From Mariniblastus sp. (GTDB lineage: Bacteria; Planctomycetota; Planctomycetia; Pirellulales; Pirellulaceae), in contig JAQXDZ010000030.1 in assembly GCA_029251085.1 (NCBI GenBank), positions 1 to 64,000 of the forward strand: DNA of 64,000 nucleotides. Direction: 5' to 3'. This document shows, piece after piece, positions 55,284-64,000 of this stretch. The notes below the pieces were generated by a model. That model searched no databases and was not told the DNA's origin. It worked only from the letters and a program-made list of their open reading frames with translations. The translations under genes and the position numbers were made by a program. The stretch's first letter is position 1. Each line of letters begins with the position of its first letter.

Positions 55284-55664
55284 TTAGAACAAACTATCGT
55301 GATCGTCCACGTCCTCAGAATCACCATTAGCGGCGTATTCCTCGGTATTTTCATCAGCTACGGATACTTGGGATCCCCGACGTGTTCCCTCACGCAACCG
55401 CTCAGAAGCGGTATTGTCAAATGAAGCCGTTACGAGGTTACCCTCCTCATCGAGGTCGACCAGCAGTTCGATTCGCTGTTGGACAGCGTTTAACGCCGCG
55501 TAACAGGCTTTTAGGCTAGTGATTCCCGACTCATATTTTTCGAGCGATTCACCTAAGCTCAAGTTACCGGCTTCTAACTCGCCAACAACCGTTCTTAACT
55601 GCTCTAACGATGCCTCAAAGGGAACGTCCTTCGAAGCGTTCTTTGCTGTTTTCTTTTTCGCCAA
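55284..55664 (-). CDS. xseB: exodeoxyribonuclease VII small subunit
   Basis: Small subunit of exonuclease VII, which binds XseA and degrades single-stranded DNA. The 126-residue protein begins LAKKKTAKN, at a TTG start with AAGGA five bases upstream. It has the family motif FEASLEQLRTVVGELEAGNLSLGESLEKYESG and continues LKACYAALNAVQQRIELL. It is longer than usual because of a polar, acidic C-terminal tail (DENTEEYAANGDSEDVDDHDSL). It lies 95 bases upstream of ispA and 143 bases downstream of xseA, so xseA-xseB-ispA-dxs are in order. Confidence 0.88.
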   Translation of the reverse strand: MAKKKTAKNASKDVPFEASLEQLRTVVGELEAGNLSLGESLEKYESGITSLKACYAALNAVQQRIELLVDLDEEGNLVTASFDNTASERLREGTRRGSQVSVADENTEEYAANGDSEDVDDHDSLF

Positions 55665-55807
55665 AACAATCCTTTTATTACTGCCTGTCAGCTTCAATAA
55701 AACATCCCTGATCCGTCCTAGTTTATCACCGATCGCACAAAAATCACAGGCTCTCGATTCTTCGAAAAACGTACCGAAAGGCCACCCAAGGCATCACCCG
55801 CCCCGAG

Positions 55808-57223
55808 TCAACCATCCTGGCTCTTGGAATCCTCGGCCTTCGTGTTAATCAATTCGACTGTACTCTCAACGGTGCCTCCGGACAATCGCGTGAATAACCG
55901 GTCCCCCGGTTTCAACGCGGAAGGATTCCGGATTGGCGTCCCCTCGGAATCCATCGTCAAACTGTAACCTCGCGAAAGAACAGCCAAGGGACTTATCGCA
56001 TCCAACCGTGCGGTCATCGCAGCGAGTTCTCGATCGGCATCCGCCAGATGCCCTTTAACTGAGCGTGACATTGAGTTTTCGAGAAAATCAAGCTCCATCG
56101 CGGACTCCCGCAAACGCTCAAGTGGTTGAGTCAAAACCGGTCGCGACCCCCAAACGGCCAACTCGCGACGAGCCCGATCGAGTCGTCCAAGTATCAGTTT
56201 TGTCATCCGATCCGAAGCAGCGTCGAGCCCACCGGTTACATCACTAAAATGTGGCACCAGCCGCTCGGCGGCTTCACTAGGAGTCAACGCTCGAACATCG
56301 GCGACTAGATCAGCGAGTGTCACATCGATCTCATGCCCGACTCCCGAGATCACCGGAATCTCGCTTTGATAAATTGCACGCACTACAACTTCTTCGTTAA
56401 AGCTCCATAAATCTTCAACACTACCTCCGCCTCGCGTGACTGCTATAACGTCTACCGGTTCTCCCATCCGATTACAAATTTCAATTGCCTCAGCAATTTC
56501 ATCCGCCGCACCTGGGCCTTGAACTTTCACAGGCACAACCGTCACACGGATTCGTGGCCACCTTCGAGTCAGCACTTGTAAAAAATCCCGCACCGCAGCA
56601 CTCGTTGGACTGGTAACCACACAAATGTGCTTTGGGATTGATGGCAGTTCTTTTTTTACAGACGGATCGAACAACCCCTCTCCAGCAAGCCTTTCGTGAA
56701 GCTGACGAAAAGCCAACTCCAACGCTCCGATTCCCTGAGGTCGAATTCCACGAATGATAATTTGATAAGTTCCGCGTTGAGCATAAACATCAATTCCACC
56801 GCGACACTCTACCGCCAGGCCATTGGTGAGATCAAACTTCAACTTCGCAGCATCGCTCCTCCAGATAATTCCATTGATCGACGATTTCTCATCCTTGAGC
56901 GTGAGGTAAATGTGCCCTGAACCAGCTTTGGTCATTCCCGAAATTTCGCCAGATACCAAGACCGACTGAAATTCATCGTTCAATCGCCGCTTGATCGATT
57001 GCGTAAGCTCGGAAACGGTCTGGACGTTCTGCGAAGATTTTCTAGATGACAACGGCGGCACCGTTCTGATGAAATGATTTGACGTCCGGATTGTGCCATA
57101 TTTATCAGCCAAAACGAACCCGACTGAACTATCGCCGGACGCACCAAGACAACCACCGCCAATTTCGCTCGACCGCCCAAACTCGCCTTTTTTGGCTTTG
57201 ACAATTCTCTGCGTCACAGCCAT
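55808..57223 (-). CDS. xseA: exodeoxyribonuclease VII large subunit
   Basis: Catalytic large subunit of exonuclease VII. Core motifs are QTVSELTQSIKRRLNDEF, VSGEISGMTKAGSGHIYLTLKDE (the OB-fold) and CVVTSPTSAAVRDF. DVIAVTRGGGSVEDLWSFN and ISGVGHEIDVTLADLVAD follow. The C-terminal coiled coil has VLSRGYSLT. At 471 residues it has an extra N-terminal stretch of about 65 residues (MAVTQRIVKAKKGEF onward) before the usual start. That stretch may reflect a wrong start. A GTG/TTG start later in the frame is possible, but none has a strong ribosome site. ATG 57223 is kept. Confidence 0.93.
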   Translation of the reverse strand: MAVTQRIVKAKKGEFGRSSEIGGGCLGASGDSSVGFVLADKYGTIRTSNHFIRTVPPLSSRKSSQNVQTVSELTQSIKRRLNDEFQSVLVSGEISGMTKAGSGHIYLTLKDEKSSINGIIWRSDAAKLKFDLTNGLAVECRGGIDVYAQRGTYQIIIRGIRPQGIGALELAFRQLHERLAGEGLFDPSVKKELPSIPKHICVVTSPTSAAVRDFLQVLTRRWPRIRVTVVPVKVQGPGAADEIAEAIEICNRMGEPVDVIAVTRGGGSVEDLWSFNEEVVVRAIYQSEIPVISGVGHEIDVTLADLVADVRALTPSEAAERLVPHFSDVTGGLDAASDRMTKLILGRLDRARRELAVWGSRPVLTQPLERLRESAMELDFLENSMSRSVKGHLADADRELAAMTARLDAISPLAVLSRGYSLTMDSEGTPIRNPSALKPGDRLFTRLSGGTVESTVELINTKAEDSKSQDG

Positions 57224-57321
57224 TCAAATCAGCAGCGCAAAATAAGCAGGCTAAATTTGCCGCCACCACCTTAAACTCAATGTTTCACCAATAAGATTAG
57301 GGGATTCCATCGCTAGACTGA

Positions 57322-57350
57322 TTGTCAATTAGTAGATTTAACGCCATAAT
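57322..57350 (+). promoter_or_regulatory. predicted guaB promoter
   Basis: -35 TTGTCA (57322-57327) and -10 CATAAT (57345-57350) are 17 bases apart, each 5 of 6 matches to the sigma-70 consensus. The start of transcription falls near 57357. That rules out the GTG at 57354 as a start and supports ATG 57396, leaving a leader of about 40 bases. Confidence 0.65.
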
Positions 57351-57395
57351 TAAGTGCTTCAATCAATCCAAACTTTGGGTAACCTGAGGCTCATA

Positions 57396-58871
57396 ATGCA
57401 AGACAAAATCCGACACACTGCAATCACGTTCGATGACGTTCTAATTGAGCCGCGTTACAGCGAAGTTGTCCCCTCTGAGGTTGAAACGGCAACCCGATTG
57501 ACCAAGCGAATTGGTATCAAAATCCCCTTGATTAGTTCGCCAATGGATACCGTCACTGAGAGCGCCATGGCCATCGGTCTCGCCAAAGTGGGAGGCCTCG
57601 GGGTAATTCATAAAAACATGGCCCCCGAAGCCCAAGCCGAGGAAGTTTACAAAGTAAAACGAAGTGCGAACGGAATTATTGTTGACCCCGTGACACTTCC
57701 ACCAGATGCCAGCGTGGGTTACGCCAAAGAAATCATGGCTCAAAACAACGTTTCCGGTGTCCCAATCGTGCATGCTGATGGAACGCTAGCGGGCATTCTG
57801 ACTCGCCGCGATCTAAAATTCCTCGAAAGCACCGAAGTAGCCGTTTCTGAGGTTATGACCGCCGAACACTTGGTAACGGCGACGGGGAATGTAACGCTTG
57901 AGGAAGCTGAGAAAGTTTTAACGGCAAAAAAGGTGGAGAAGCTTTTACTGATTGACGAAGATAAGAAACTAAAGGGACTTATTACGATCCGTGATATCGA
58001 CATGATGCGTCAATTTCCCAACGCTTGCAAAGACAAGCAGGGACGTTTACGAGTCGGTGCCGCGATCGGTGTGCACGATTTAGATCGGGCTCAGCGACTC
58101 ATCGACAAGGATGTTGATGTGTTGATCGTTGATAGTGCCCATGGTCACTCGAAAAATGTAATTGACACGGTTCGAGCGATCAAAGAACGATGGGACATCG
58201 ACGTCATCGCTGGAAATGTTGCCACGACCGAAGGTTGTGAAGCATTAATTAAGGCTGGTGCCGATGCCGTCAAAGTTGGAATTGGACCTGGGTCAATTTG
58301 TACGACTCGCGTTGTCAGTGGAATTGGAGTTCCACAGATTACAGCGATCTACGAAGCGGCAAAGGTAGGCGACAAACACAACATACCGATCATTGCCGAC
58401 GGAGGAGTTCGTTACTCCGGCGACATCACGAAAGCGATTGCCGCTGGTGCAAGCGTGGTCATGATCGGAGGACTGTTTGCCGGGCTGGCCGAAAGCCCGG
58501 GCCGAACGATTCTTTACCAGGGACGCTCCTTCAAAGCGTACCGAGGTATGGGATCTATTGGTGCGATGGTCAAAGGATCAAGTGAACGCTACCGACAATC
58601 CGAAAGCGGACCCGGCAAACTGGTTCCCGAAGGAGTTGAAGGGCGCGTACCGTTTAAGGGGGCGTTAAGCGATTTCGTTTACCAACTGGTAGGCGGATTG
58701 CGTGCCGGTATGGGTTATTGTGGCACGCAAACCATCGACCAATTACGTACCGATGCACGATTTATTCAGGTATCAGCTGCGAGTGTTAGAGAAAGCCACC
58801 CTCATGATATTGCAATTACTCAAGAAGCTCCGAACTACTCTTCGGAAGCACCCTCAGGCGAATCTCACTGA
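57396..58871 (+). CDS. guaB: IMP dehydrogenase
   Basis: Oxidises IMP to XMP, the committing step of guanine nucleotide synthesis. The 491-residue protein starts [20 protein letters not shown] and has the usual (beta/alpha)8 barrel interrupted by a two-CBS module (about 90-200; VMTAEHLVT). The catalytic loop is [15 protein letters not shown] (Cys about 303), the flap [10 protein letters not shown], and the C-terminus [22 protein letters not shown] 57396, with TGAGG upstream, is chosen over 57354. Its 3' end overlaps the start of the next gene in another frame. Confidence 0.97.
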   Translation: MQDKIRHTAITFDDVLIEPRYSEVVPSEVETATRLTKRIGIKIPLISSPMDTVTESAMAIGLAKVGGLGVIHKNMAPEAQAEEVYKVKRSANGIIVDPVTLPPDASVGYAKEIMAQNNVSGVPIVHADGTLAGILTRRDLKFLESTEVAVSEVMTAEHLVTATGNVTLEEAEKVLTAKKVEKLLLIDEDKKLKGLITIRDIDMMRQFPNACKDKQGRLRVGAAIGVHDLDRAQRLIDKDVDVLIVDSAHGHSKNVIDTVRAIKERWDIDVIAGNVATTEGCEALIKAGADAVKVGIGPGSICTTRVVSGIGVPQITAIYEAAKVGDKHNIPIIADGGVRYSGDITKAIAAGASVVMIGGLFAGLAESPGRTILYQGRSFKAYRGMGSIGAMVKGSSERYRQSESGPGKLVPEGVEGRVPFKGALSDFVYQLVGGLRAGMGYCGTQTIDQLRTDARFIQVSAASVRESHPHDIAITQEAPNYSSEAPSGESH

Positions 58872-60867
58872 CGCTGTTCATTCGCACCAAACCACTGGTA
58901 CCCCGTTCTACCATTCCCCTTCCGCCAAACGCCGATTTAGCAAATCAACATCTCCATTCCTTCACCCAGCGTCAACGCTCGGTGTGTCTGTCGCGATGGC
59001 CTGCATCCTTCCTAGTCAGGTAGCCACAGCTCAGCAGTTTCAAAAGCCTGTTCTTCCCGGCGAGACTGCACAAAGCACCACGGAACTCGGAATGATGCCG
59101 TCAAACAGGCTCAGAAATACTGCCTACCCGCAGGCTCCACGAGCCCTTGCCGCACCAACGACAACCACACAACCTGCAGCGGCTGCAGCAATTCCCACCA
59201 CGGATTTTGCTTCGAGGGATATCTCAAAGACGCAAACTGACTCCAGACAGGTCAGCTACAACACCTTTGCACCACCAGTTCACATTCAGCCGACTGCAAC
59301 CACCACAGCACCAGTTCAGGTTCAATATCGCAAATTCAGCGACCAAACTGAACTCCCCACGAGCAACAACATCGCCACGCCTCCAAGACGTGCCGCCGTC
59401 GACTCAATTTACAACGCTCCGATTCAGTCACTAAAAAACAGCGTTAACAAAGGCAGAAGCACTCCTCAGCGAATGCTGATTGCGAAATCCGTTGCTTCCC
59501 CAAGAGCCTCGCGAACTGAGGTTCAAAGACGACGGCCTAGCACAGCGACTCCCCCAGAGCCGCAGCGTGAGAATGCAATTACAAAATTTCAAAACCAAAT
59601 CACCAACTTCCTTTACACGCCAGCGGTTCCGTCTCAACGAACCAACAACAGGACGTCCTTTAACTCAAGGTCTGGCTATTCACCACCGACGAAGCAATCA
59701 AATGGAAGATCAGCTGGCCGTCGGAAGGCAACCTCCAACGCCACACCTCCTCAAACTCGCCGGGTAAGCTCGATGCAGCCGGAACGTGCAACTGACCCTG
59801 GTGTTCAATACGCCTACTCAAATGAAAACTCTTCAAATTCGCCGACGTCGGTTCAAAATGCAGTTCAGCAAGTGACCATGGTAGAGCCGACTCAAGATCC
59901 GTTTAATGATGAATCAGTCGAGCTCCCGCCAGCGGAACGAATTATTGTCGAGCAAACTCTAGGCAGATTTAACCCAAAGCAAGAATCAGCCGCCGCCTTC
60001 CAACAGCCTGAAAGCTCCCAACCAAAACCCGACCCTTCGACAATGTCACAGATTTCTGTGCTCAACCGAGGGAGTAACTCGGATAGTTCCGCGTCCCCGA
60101 TTGTAATTCAAAACAATCAAGATCTCGGTGGGTTCAAGAAACCAACCCAGGATCCGGCCATCGAAGAACTTCCAGCACCCAACTCCGACTTTGACTTTGG
60201 AACCAGCCAACGACCTTCCATTTCATCACTTCAAAACTGTGACGATTTTCGAGCTGAACTACTCGACGGATCAATCAAGGACATCGCCTTGGACTTGAGC
60301 CCGCTTCCCGGTCGCAACCGATCACTCTACCAAACCGAAGCGAGAGACTGGATTGATCGAGATGGCAACGTCGTAGCAACGGGAACCATGATTGACCTTC
60401 GACGCGGTTACGTCATTATCGAATCCGCATTGGGAACTGAAAAAATTCCTTATGCCAAACTGAGTGATCCTGACTGGGCTACGATCTCGCAATTCTGGCA
60501 ACTTCCCGAACTCTGCAGTGCCGGCAATCAGGGAAGTGCCGCCCGTAACTGGTCGCCTCAAACTTACGCCTGGCAAGCCTCTGCACTTTGCCATAAACCT
60601 CTCTACTTTGAAAACGTACAACTCGAACGATACGGACACACACACGGGCCGCTTCGGCAACCGATCCACTCCGTGGCTCACTTTTTTGTGAGCTTGGTTA
60701 CGGTTCCCTATCAAACAGGCATCCACCCGGTTAACGAGTGCCAATATGCACTTGGTTTTTACCGCCCTGGCGATTGTGCCCCTTGGCTAAAAGATCCGAT
60801 CCCATTCAGTCTTAATGGAGCGGTTCGCCAAGCCCTCGTCACCACGGGAGTCGCTGTCATCCCATAA
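58804..60867 (+). CDS. exported proline/serine-rich protein with C-terminal SHD1 domain
   Basis: A roughly 687-residue exported protein of unknown function. The start is uncertain: ATG 58804 (inside guaB, 68-base overlap) gives a long basic N-region before a signal helix ([14 protein letters not shown]). That helix ends at SQVATA, after which mature QQFQKP begins. Such long N-regions are common in planctomycetes. Residues to about 460 are low-complexity, Pro/Ser/Thr/Gln-rich. The C-terminal part has [27 protein letters not shown] followed by [16 protein letters not shown], an SHD1 module, known from SLA1 and common in planctomycete secreted proteins. Six cysteines in the last 150 residues may form disulfides. 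Confidence 0.65.
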   Translation: MILQLLKKLRTTLRKHPQANLTDAVHSHQTTGTPFYHSPSAKRRFSKSTSPFLHPASTLGVSVAMACILPSQVATAQQFQKPVLPGETAQSTTELGMMPSNRLRNTAYPQAPRALAAPTTTTQPAAAAAIPTTDFASRDISKTQTDSRQVSYNTFAPPVHIQPTATTTAPVQVQYRKFSDQTELPTSNNIATPPRRAAVDSIYNAPIQSLKNSVNKGRSTPQRMLIAKSVASPRASRTEVQRRRPSTATPPEPQRENAITKFQNQITNFLYTPAVPSQRTNNRTSFNSRSGYSPPTKQSNGRSAGRRKATSNATPPQTRRVSSMQPERATDPGVQYAYSNENSSNSPTSVQNAVQQVTMVEPTQDPFNDESVELPPAERIIVEQTLGRFNPKQESAAAFQQPESSQPKPDPSTMSQISVLNRGSNSDSSASPIVIQNNQDLGGFKKPTQDPAIEELPAPNSDFDFGTSQRPSISSLQNCDDFRAELLDGSIKDIALDLSPLPGRNRSLYQTEARDWIDRDGNVVATGTMIDLRRGYVIIESALGTEKIPYAKLSDPDWATISQFWQLPELCSAGNQGSAARNWSPQTYAWQASALCHKPLYFENVQLERYGHTHGPLRQPIHSVAHFFVSLVTVPYQTGIHPVNECQYALGFYRPGDCAPWLKDPIPFSLNGAVRQALVTTGVAVIP

Positions 60868-61314
60868 TCGCTTCCCACCCGGGGTTGGTAATTACACAAC
60901 CAGCATTCACACCGGATCTACCGAGCATTCCTCTCGCCACGATTTTCCCGCAACAATTTGTTGTTTGCGGGATAAAACTGGCCATAAGAGGGCGATTGGA
61001 CAGACCGCAGGACTCATCCCCTGCGGTCTTTTTTTACAGAATTAATCTAATTTTTCGCCGGTTTGGGCGAATAGCTTGCCAAATACACCGCTCCAAACCC
61101 CCAATTAACCGATGCTTATCCAGCACTACGACGTTACCTAGGATGATTCACAGTTAAACAACCACTCCCTTCGCGGGAAAAATTAAACCGATCGTTTAAA
61201 ATTGCATCTTGAAAATAGAAATTTGCGATACAACGTAAACTTGCCGCATTTCGTCCCTCCGTTAACATGGAGTGGAACACCTACAACTTCTCGAAACAAA
61301 TACCGAGTCGAATT
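60868..61314. other. intergenic with two hairpins, one a terminator
   Basis: A 447-base region after the SHD1 gene. It contains a bulged hairpin at 60946-60972 without a T-run, and a clear terminator at 61002-61035. A promoter for the next gene is expected in 61150-61300 but no strong hexamer pair was seen. Confidence 0.4.
61002..61035 (+). terminator. terminator after the SHD1-domain gene
   Basis: A nine-base-pair stem AGACCGCAG (61002-61010) with CTGCGGTCT (61021-61029), ten-base loop, is followed by a seven-T run (61029-61035). It sits about 135 bases after the stop. Confidence 0.8.
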
Positions 61315-62499
61315 ATGCAAATCCTGAAAAGCTACTTTCGAATTACCTCAATGTGCCTCGCGATTAGCGCAGCCTTGCTTGCCGGTGGTCTTAGCGCGCA
61401 CGCACAAACCGAAGAAGTCATGGCCCAGGAGAACGAAGAGGTTCAGAAGTTTTTTGAACAAGCCCACGACGCGCTCGATGACGCGTTAAATCTCTTCGAC
61501 GATGCGGAGACTCGCCCCGAGGAAGGCGACCTTAGATTCTATGACTTTCTTAGTCGCACAAAAGAATCGCAAACTCGGAAAGTCGAATCTTATCTTGATG
61601 TCGCCGGAGAAGCACTTGGCATCTCAAGCATCAGCAATCGCCGCCAGTTAATTCTCGATCTTCGAGAATCAATCTCAGAAAATCAGAGAAACATCTCTAC
61701 GTTCAAACGAAAACGAATTTCCGCTCCAGCGACCACGTTCAATCCGTTGGGAGTCACTAAATCCGGTTACGATAAAAAAATTGAATTAGCCAAAGATGCA
61801 ATCGTCCAAGCCGAAAATTCCATCGAGGTTGAAAAAGAGACTTTCGTAAAAGACCTCAACCGCATCGGCATGGACTTAGACTCGGAGAGCATTGACAATC
61901 TTTTAGAATCAATCACCGGAGATGAATTTGTACGCGTCTCAATTATCTTTAATAACGCAAAAACGTTTGCCGGGGAACTTGAAAGACTCACCAATGAAAC
62001 TGGCGAGGACCTCGAGGCTGCCAAGAAGTACTACGGAGTCTATTTAATGCTCCTCAAGACGGTATCGCGTCTTCAAGAGCAGTTCGTTGAAAGCGTCGAT
62101 AATGAGTACTATCCAAAGCTAGATGAGTTCGCTGCCAAAGCACGAAAAAACATCAAAGAAGCGAAACGGGCAATCGCCGTTGGTGGAGATGAAACCGTTC
62201 TTCGCAACAATATCGCAAGCAACCAACTGACTTACGACGCTGCGATGTTTTACAAGGAAGGACTTGCTCATCAAAAGCATCAAATGATGATGGCTAACCT
62301 CGAATGTAAAAAGAACATCTTGACCGCAGCCAACACCTACAAGACGGTCGCATTGAGCAAGGATGTCGCGGCACTAATGGCCGTCAGCCGGAGAGCATTT
62401 GACGCAATTTCTGGGCTTTCGGTACCCGATCTTCGCCCGTTTGAGAACGAGCGAATGAAAGATGCCTTTAGTCAATTGACTCGGGAACTGCGGAAGTAA
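61315..62499 (+). CDS. secreted helical protein of unknown function
   Basis: A 394-residue exported protein. ATG 61315 gives a good Sec signal (QILKSYFRITS, hydrophobic core, AHAQTEE). ATG 61267 adds 16 residues. The mature protein is almost wholly alpha-helical and charged (EEVQKFFEQAHDALDDAL, VYLMLLKTVSRLQEQFVESV). There are repeated helical pairs and no known domain or catalytic motif. It may be a structural or binding protein. It stands alone, convergent with the kynurenine monooxygenase gene. Confidence 0.65.
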   Translation: MQILKSYFRITSMCLAISAALLAGGLSAHAQTEEVMAQENEEVQKFFEQAHDALDDALNLFDDAETRPEEGDLRFYDFLSRTKESQTRKVESYLDVAGEALGISSISNRRQLILDLRESISENQRNISTFKRKRISAPATTFNPLGVTKSGYDKKIELAKDAIVQAENSIEVEKETFVKDLNRIGMDLDSESIDNLLESITGDEFVRVSIIFNNAKTFAGELERLTNETGEDLEAAKKYYGVYLMLLKTVSRLQEQFVESVDNEYYPKLDEFAAKARKNIKEAKRAIAVGGDETVLRNNIASNQLTYDAAMFYKEGLAHQKHQMMMANLECKKNILTAANTYKTVALSKDVAALMAVSRRAFDAISGLSVPDLRPFENERMKDAFSQLTRELRK

Positions 62500-62536
62500 G
62501 ATCCACGGTCGTTTTAAGAATCCCAGATTGACGCTG

Positions 62537-63931
62537 CTAGTACGGCCGAGTGAGATCCACAACGGCCAGTTGGTCCAGGACCAGCTGGCCGGCCCTCTCG
62601 AAGTCAACGTCGGATATCTCATTGACGCCCTGCACCAGCTCAGAAAGAATTGCCTGCTGGATCGCCCCCCGCGTCATGGCTGATGCGTAGGGTAAAAGAT
62701 GGAACATGACCATCGAATATCGCGGCACAAACCGATCCGGAAAACGCTGTTCGAGCTCAAAGCCCAAATCTTTTTTAAGTTGAAACTTAGGATCGGTAAC
62801 ACTCTCTCGCATCGTCACATAATTTTCGAGTGCCATGTCGGCAATCGCATTTGCGTTGGGACGCCGAATTCGATCAAACTCGGGCAGTACCTTGTTCCAG
62901 TCATCATTATGTTTATCCAGCAATCTGATTAACTCAGAACAATCTTCAAATCCTGAATTCATTCCCTGACCATGAAAGGGTACGATCGCATGAGACGCAT
63001 CTCCTAGGATCAAAGCCTTGTTTTCGTGGTACCATTTTGAGCACCGAACGGTGCCCAAACGCCCCTGTGCGTTGGCGAAAAAATCAGCTTGGAGATCTGG
63101 AATAAGTCGCTTTGCAGAGGGAAATTCTGCTTCAAAAAAGGCGTTAAGCTGATCAGCATTCTCTAATTTTTCGAAACTGATCTCACCCTGTTTTGGCATA
63201 AAGAGAGTGACCGTAAAACTGCCGTCCTGATTCGGAAGTGCGATCAGCATATACCCACCACGCGGCCAGATATGTAGAGCTTCGGGTTCAACTTGATAGC
63301 CTCCCGCTTCAGAAGCGAGTGGGGGAATTTCAAGTTCTTTGTAATCGTGGTCCAGAAAATCAATCGAACACTCACCACCGTTAGCCGCTAACAATGCATC
63401 GCGAGTAGGTGACCCAGCTCCATCCGCCCCGATCAATAAATCAAACGACTGCCGGTAAGAACGGTTATTTTGCAAATCAACAACCCCCAACTCTCCCTTT
63501 TCGAAATCGACCTTCTCAACAGCTTGATTAAACATAATCTCAACGGGTTCGGCTTCCTCCGCCGCCGACATCATCAAACAATTAAGATCGCGTCGTGAAA
63601 CCGAATAGATCAATTCTTCTTCCCGCTGCCCATAGGAAGAGAACTCCTCGGCTCCCCCGCTAAAATGCAACGCTCGACCGCGCATTGGAATCAGCAGCTT
63701 ACGAACATCATCGATCAATCCAGCCTGCTCAAGTGCGTGGACCCCGCGTGAAGAAAGAGCGAGATTTATTGAACGACCACCGTCGACCTCAACTCCCCGC
63801 ATATCAGGCCTACGTTCAAAAATCGCAACTTCATAGCCACGCCGTCCAAGCAAAACTGAGAGCAGAGAACCGACTAAACCTGCACCGGAGATTAGGATCT
63901 TTTTTGGCTTACTCACAATTTTCAAATCCAT
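62537..63931 (-). CDS. kmo: kynurenine 3-monooxygenase
   Basis: A FAD enzyme that hydroxylates kynurenine to 3-hydroxykynurenine. The 464-residue protein has the FAD motif ILISGAGLVGSLLSVLLGRRG and EVAIFERRPDMRG, then SINLALSSRGVHALEQAGL. RGRALHFSGG, LIGADGAGSPTRDAL and the second FAD block LGDASHAIVPFHGQGMNSGF complete it. A C-terminal region rich in hydrophobic residues (YSMVMFHLLPYASAMTRGA) fits the KMO C-terminal segment. It follows the order of eukaryotic and bacterial KMOs. With tryptophan dioxygenase (42.6 kb) it gives two steps from Trp to quinolinate and NAD. Confidence 0.93.
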   Translation of the reverse strand: MDLKIVSKPKKILISGAGLVGSLLSVLLGRRGYEVAIFERRPDMRGVEVDGGRSINLALSSRGVHALEQAGLIDDVRKLLIPMRGRALHFSGGAEEFSSYGQREEELIYSVSRRDLNCLMMSAAEEAEPVEIMFNQAVEKVDFEKGELGVVDLQNNRSYRQSFDLLIGADGAGSPTRDALLAANGGECSIDFLDHDYKELEIPPLASEAGGYQVEPEALHIWPRGGYMLIALPNQDGSFTVTLFMPKQGEISFEKLENADQLNAFFEAEFPSAKRLIPDLQADFFANAQGRLGTVRCSKWYHENKALILGDASHAIVPFHGQGMNSGFEDCSELIRLLDKHNDDWNKVLPEFDRIRRPNANAIADMALENYVTMRESVTDPKFQLKKDLGFELEQRFPDRFVPRYSMVMFHLLPYASAMTRGAIQQAILSELVQGVNEISDVDFERAGQLVLDQLAVVDLTRPY

Positions 63932-64000
63932 TAATACGTAAACATGAAATCAACAAATCAAAATCTACTAATCTCTTCAATTTTCGAAGCTAACTTCGCA

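Noticed and set aside
1-64000. Search for CRISPR arrays, tRNAs, insertion sequences and phage genes
   Set aside because: No regularly spaced repeats, no tRNA T-loop with acceptor pairing, and no transposase or integrase were seen by reading both strands. This was not a computed search, so small or divergent cases could be missed.

Overview
The window looks like chromosome from a planctomycete, most likely of the Pirellulales. The evidence is the gene families. There is a DUF1559 pseudopilin-like protein with a FTLVELLVV leader, and there are DUF1570, DUF1080, SHD1-domain, CotH and FmdB-type proteins and several small lipoproteins. There is also a PTPS plus COG1767 pair of the kind found with methanopterin genes. 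Many genes start with GTG or TTG, and base composition is moderate. No phage, transposon, CRISPR array or tRNA was recognised.

Region by region. 1-2.5 kb: the tail of an unknown protein, then dnaA with a good sigma-70-type promoter and two near-consensus DnaA boxes. 2.7-6.2 kb: an ABC exporter and a GT4 glycosyltransferase. 6.6-9.5 kb: a translationally coupled GcvT-like protein and FAD oxidoreductase. 9.5-11.9 kb (minus): a PTPS, a COG1767/CitG-like protein and a haloalkane-dehalogenase/OleB-type hydrolase. 12-25.6 kb: a surface-glycan island with two methyltransferases (minus), a GT2, a capsule-type GT-B protein, and a full pseudaminic acid set (PseB, PseC, PseF, a fused PseG-PseH, PseI). 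A second ABC exporter of the same unusual type follows, translationally coupled to the arabinose-5-phosphate isomerase KdsD. 26-32.9 kb: a highly expressed-looking DUF1559 protein with a strong terminator, a lipoprotein, a double CDGSH protein, a prepilin-peptidase-like protein that lacks one catalytic aspartate, an SDR, lipoproteins and the RNase P RNA. 33-40.6 kb: mutS, a BY-kinase/Wzc protein, a HEAT-repeat lipoprotein and a DacZ-like diadenylate cyclase. 40.6-55.7 kb (mostly minus): NAD(P)HX epimerase, tryptophan 2,3-dioxygenase, a Gfo/Idh/MocA oxidoreductase, a DUF1570 protein, an orphan Fbp-type permease, a CotH-ankyrin fusion, NAD kinase, and dxs-ispA-xseB followed by xseA. 57-64 kb: guaB, two secreted proteins and kynurenine 3-monooxygenase.

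How the genes fit together. The 12-25.6 kb genes form one pathway from UDP-GlcNAc to CMP-pseudaminic acid plus transfer, methylation and export, and the BY-kinase at 36 kb is a natural length regulator for such a polymer. Two steps of tryptophan-to-NAD synthesis (TDO, KMO) share the window with NAD kinase and NAD(P)HX epimerase.

The most unexpected signal is that six proteins of the glycan region (GT4, GT2, PseB, PseC, PseG-PseH, ABC exporter 2) end in Ala-Ala at the C-terminus, while no other complete protein in the window does. Other points of interest are the coiled-coil insert in both ABC exporters, the divergent PseG active site, the GcvT/FAD pair, the DacZ-like cyclase and the CotH-ankyrin fusion.
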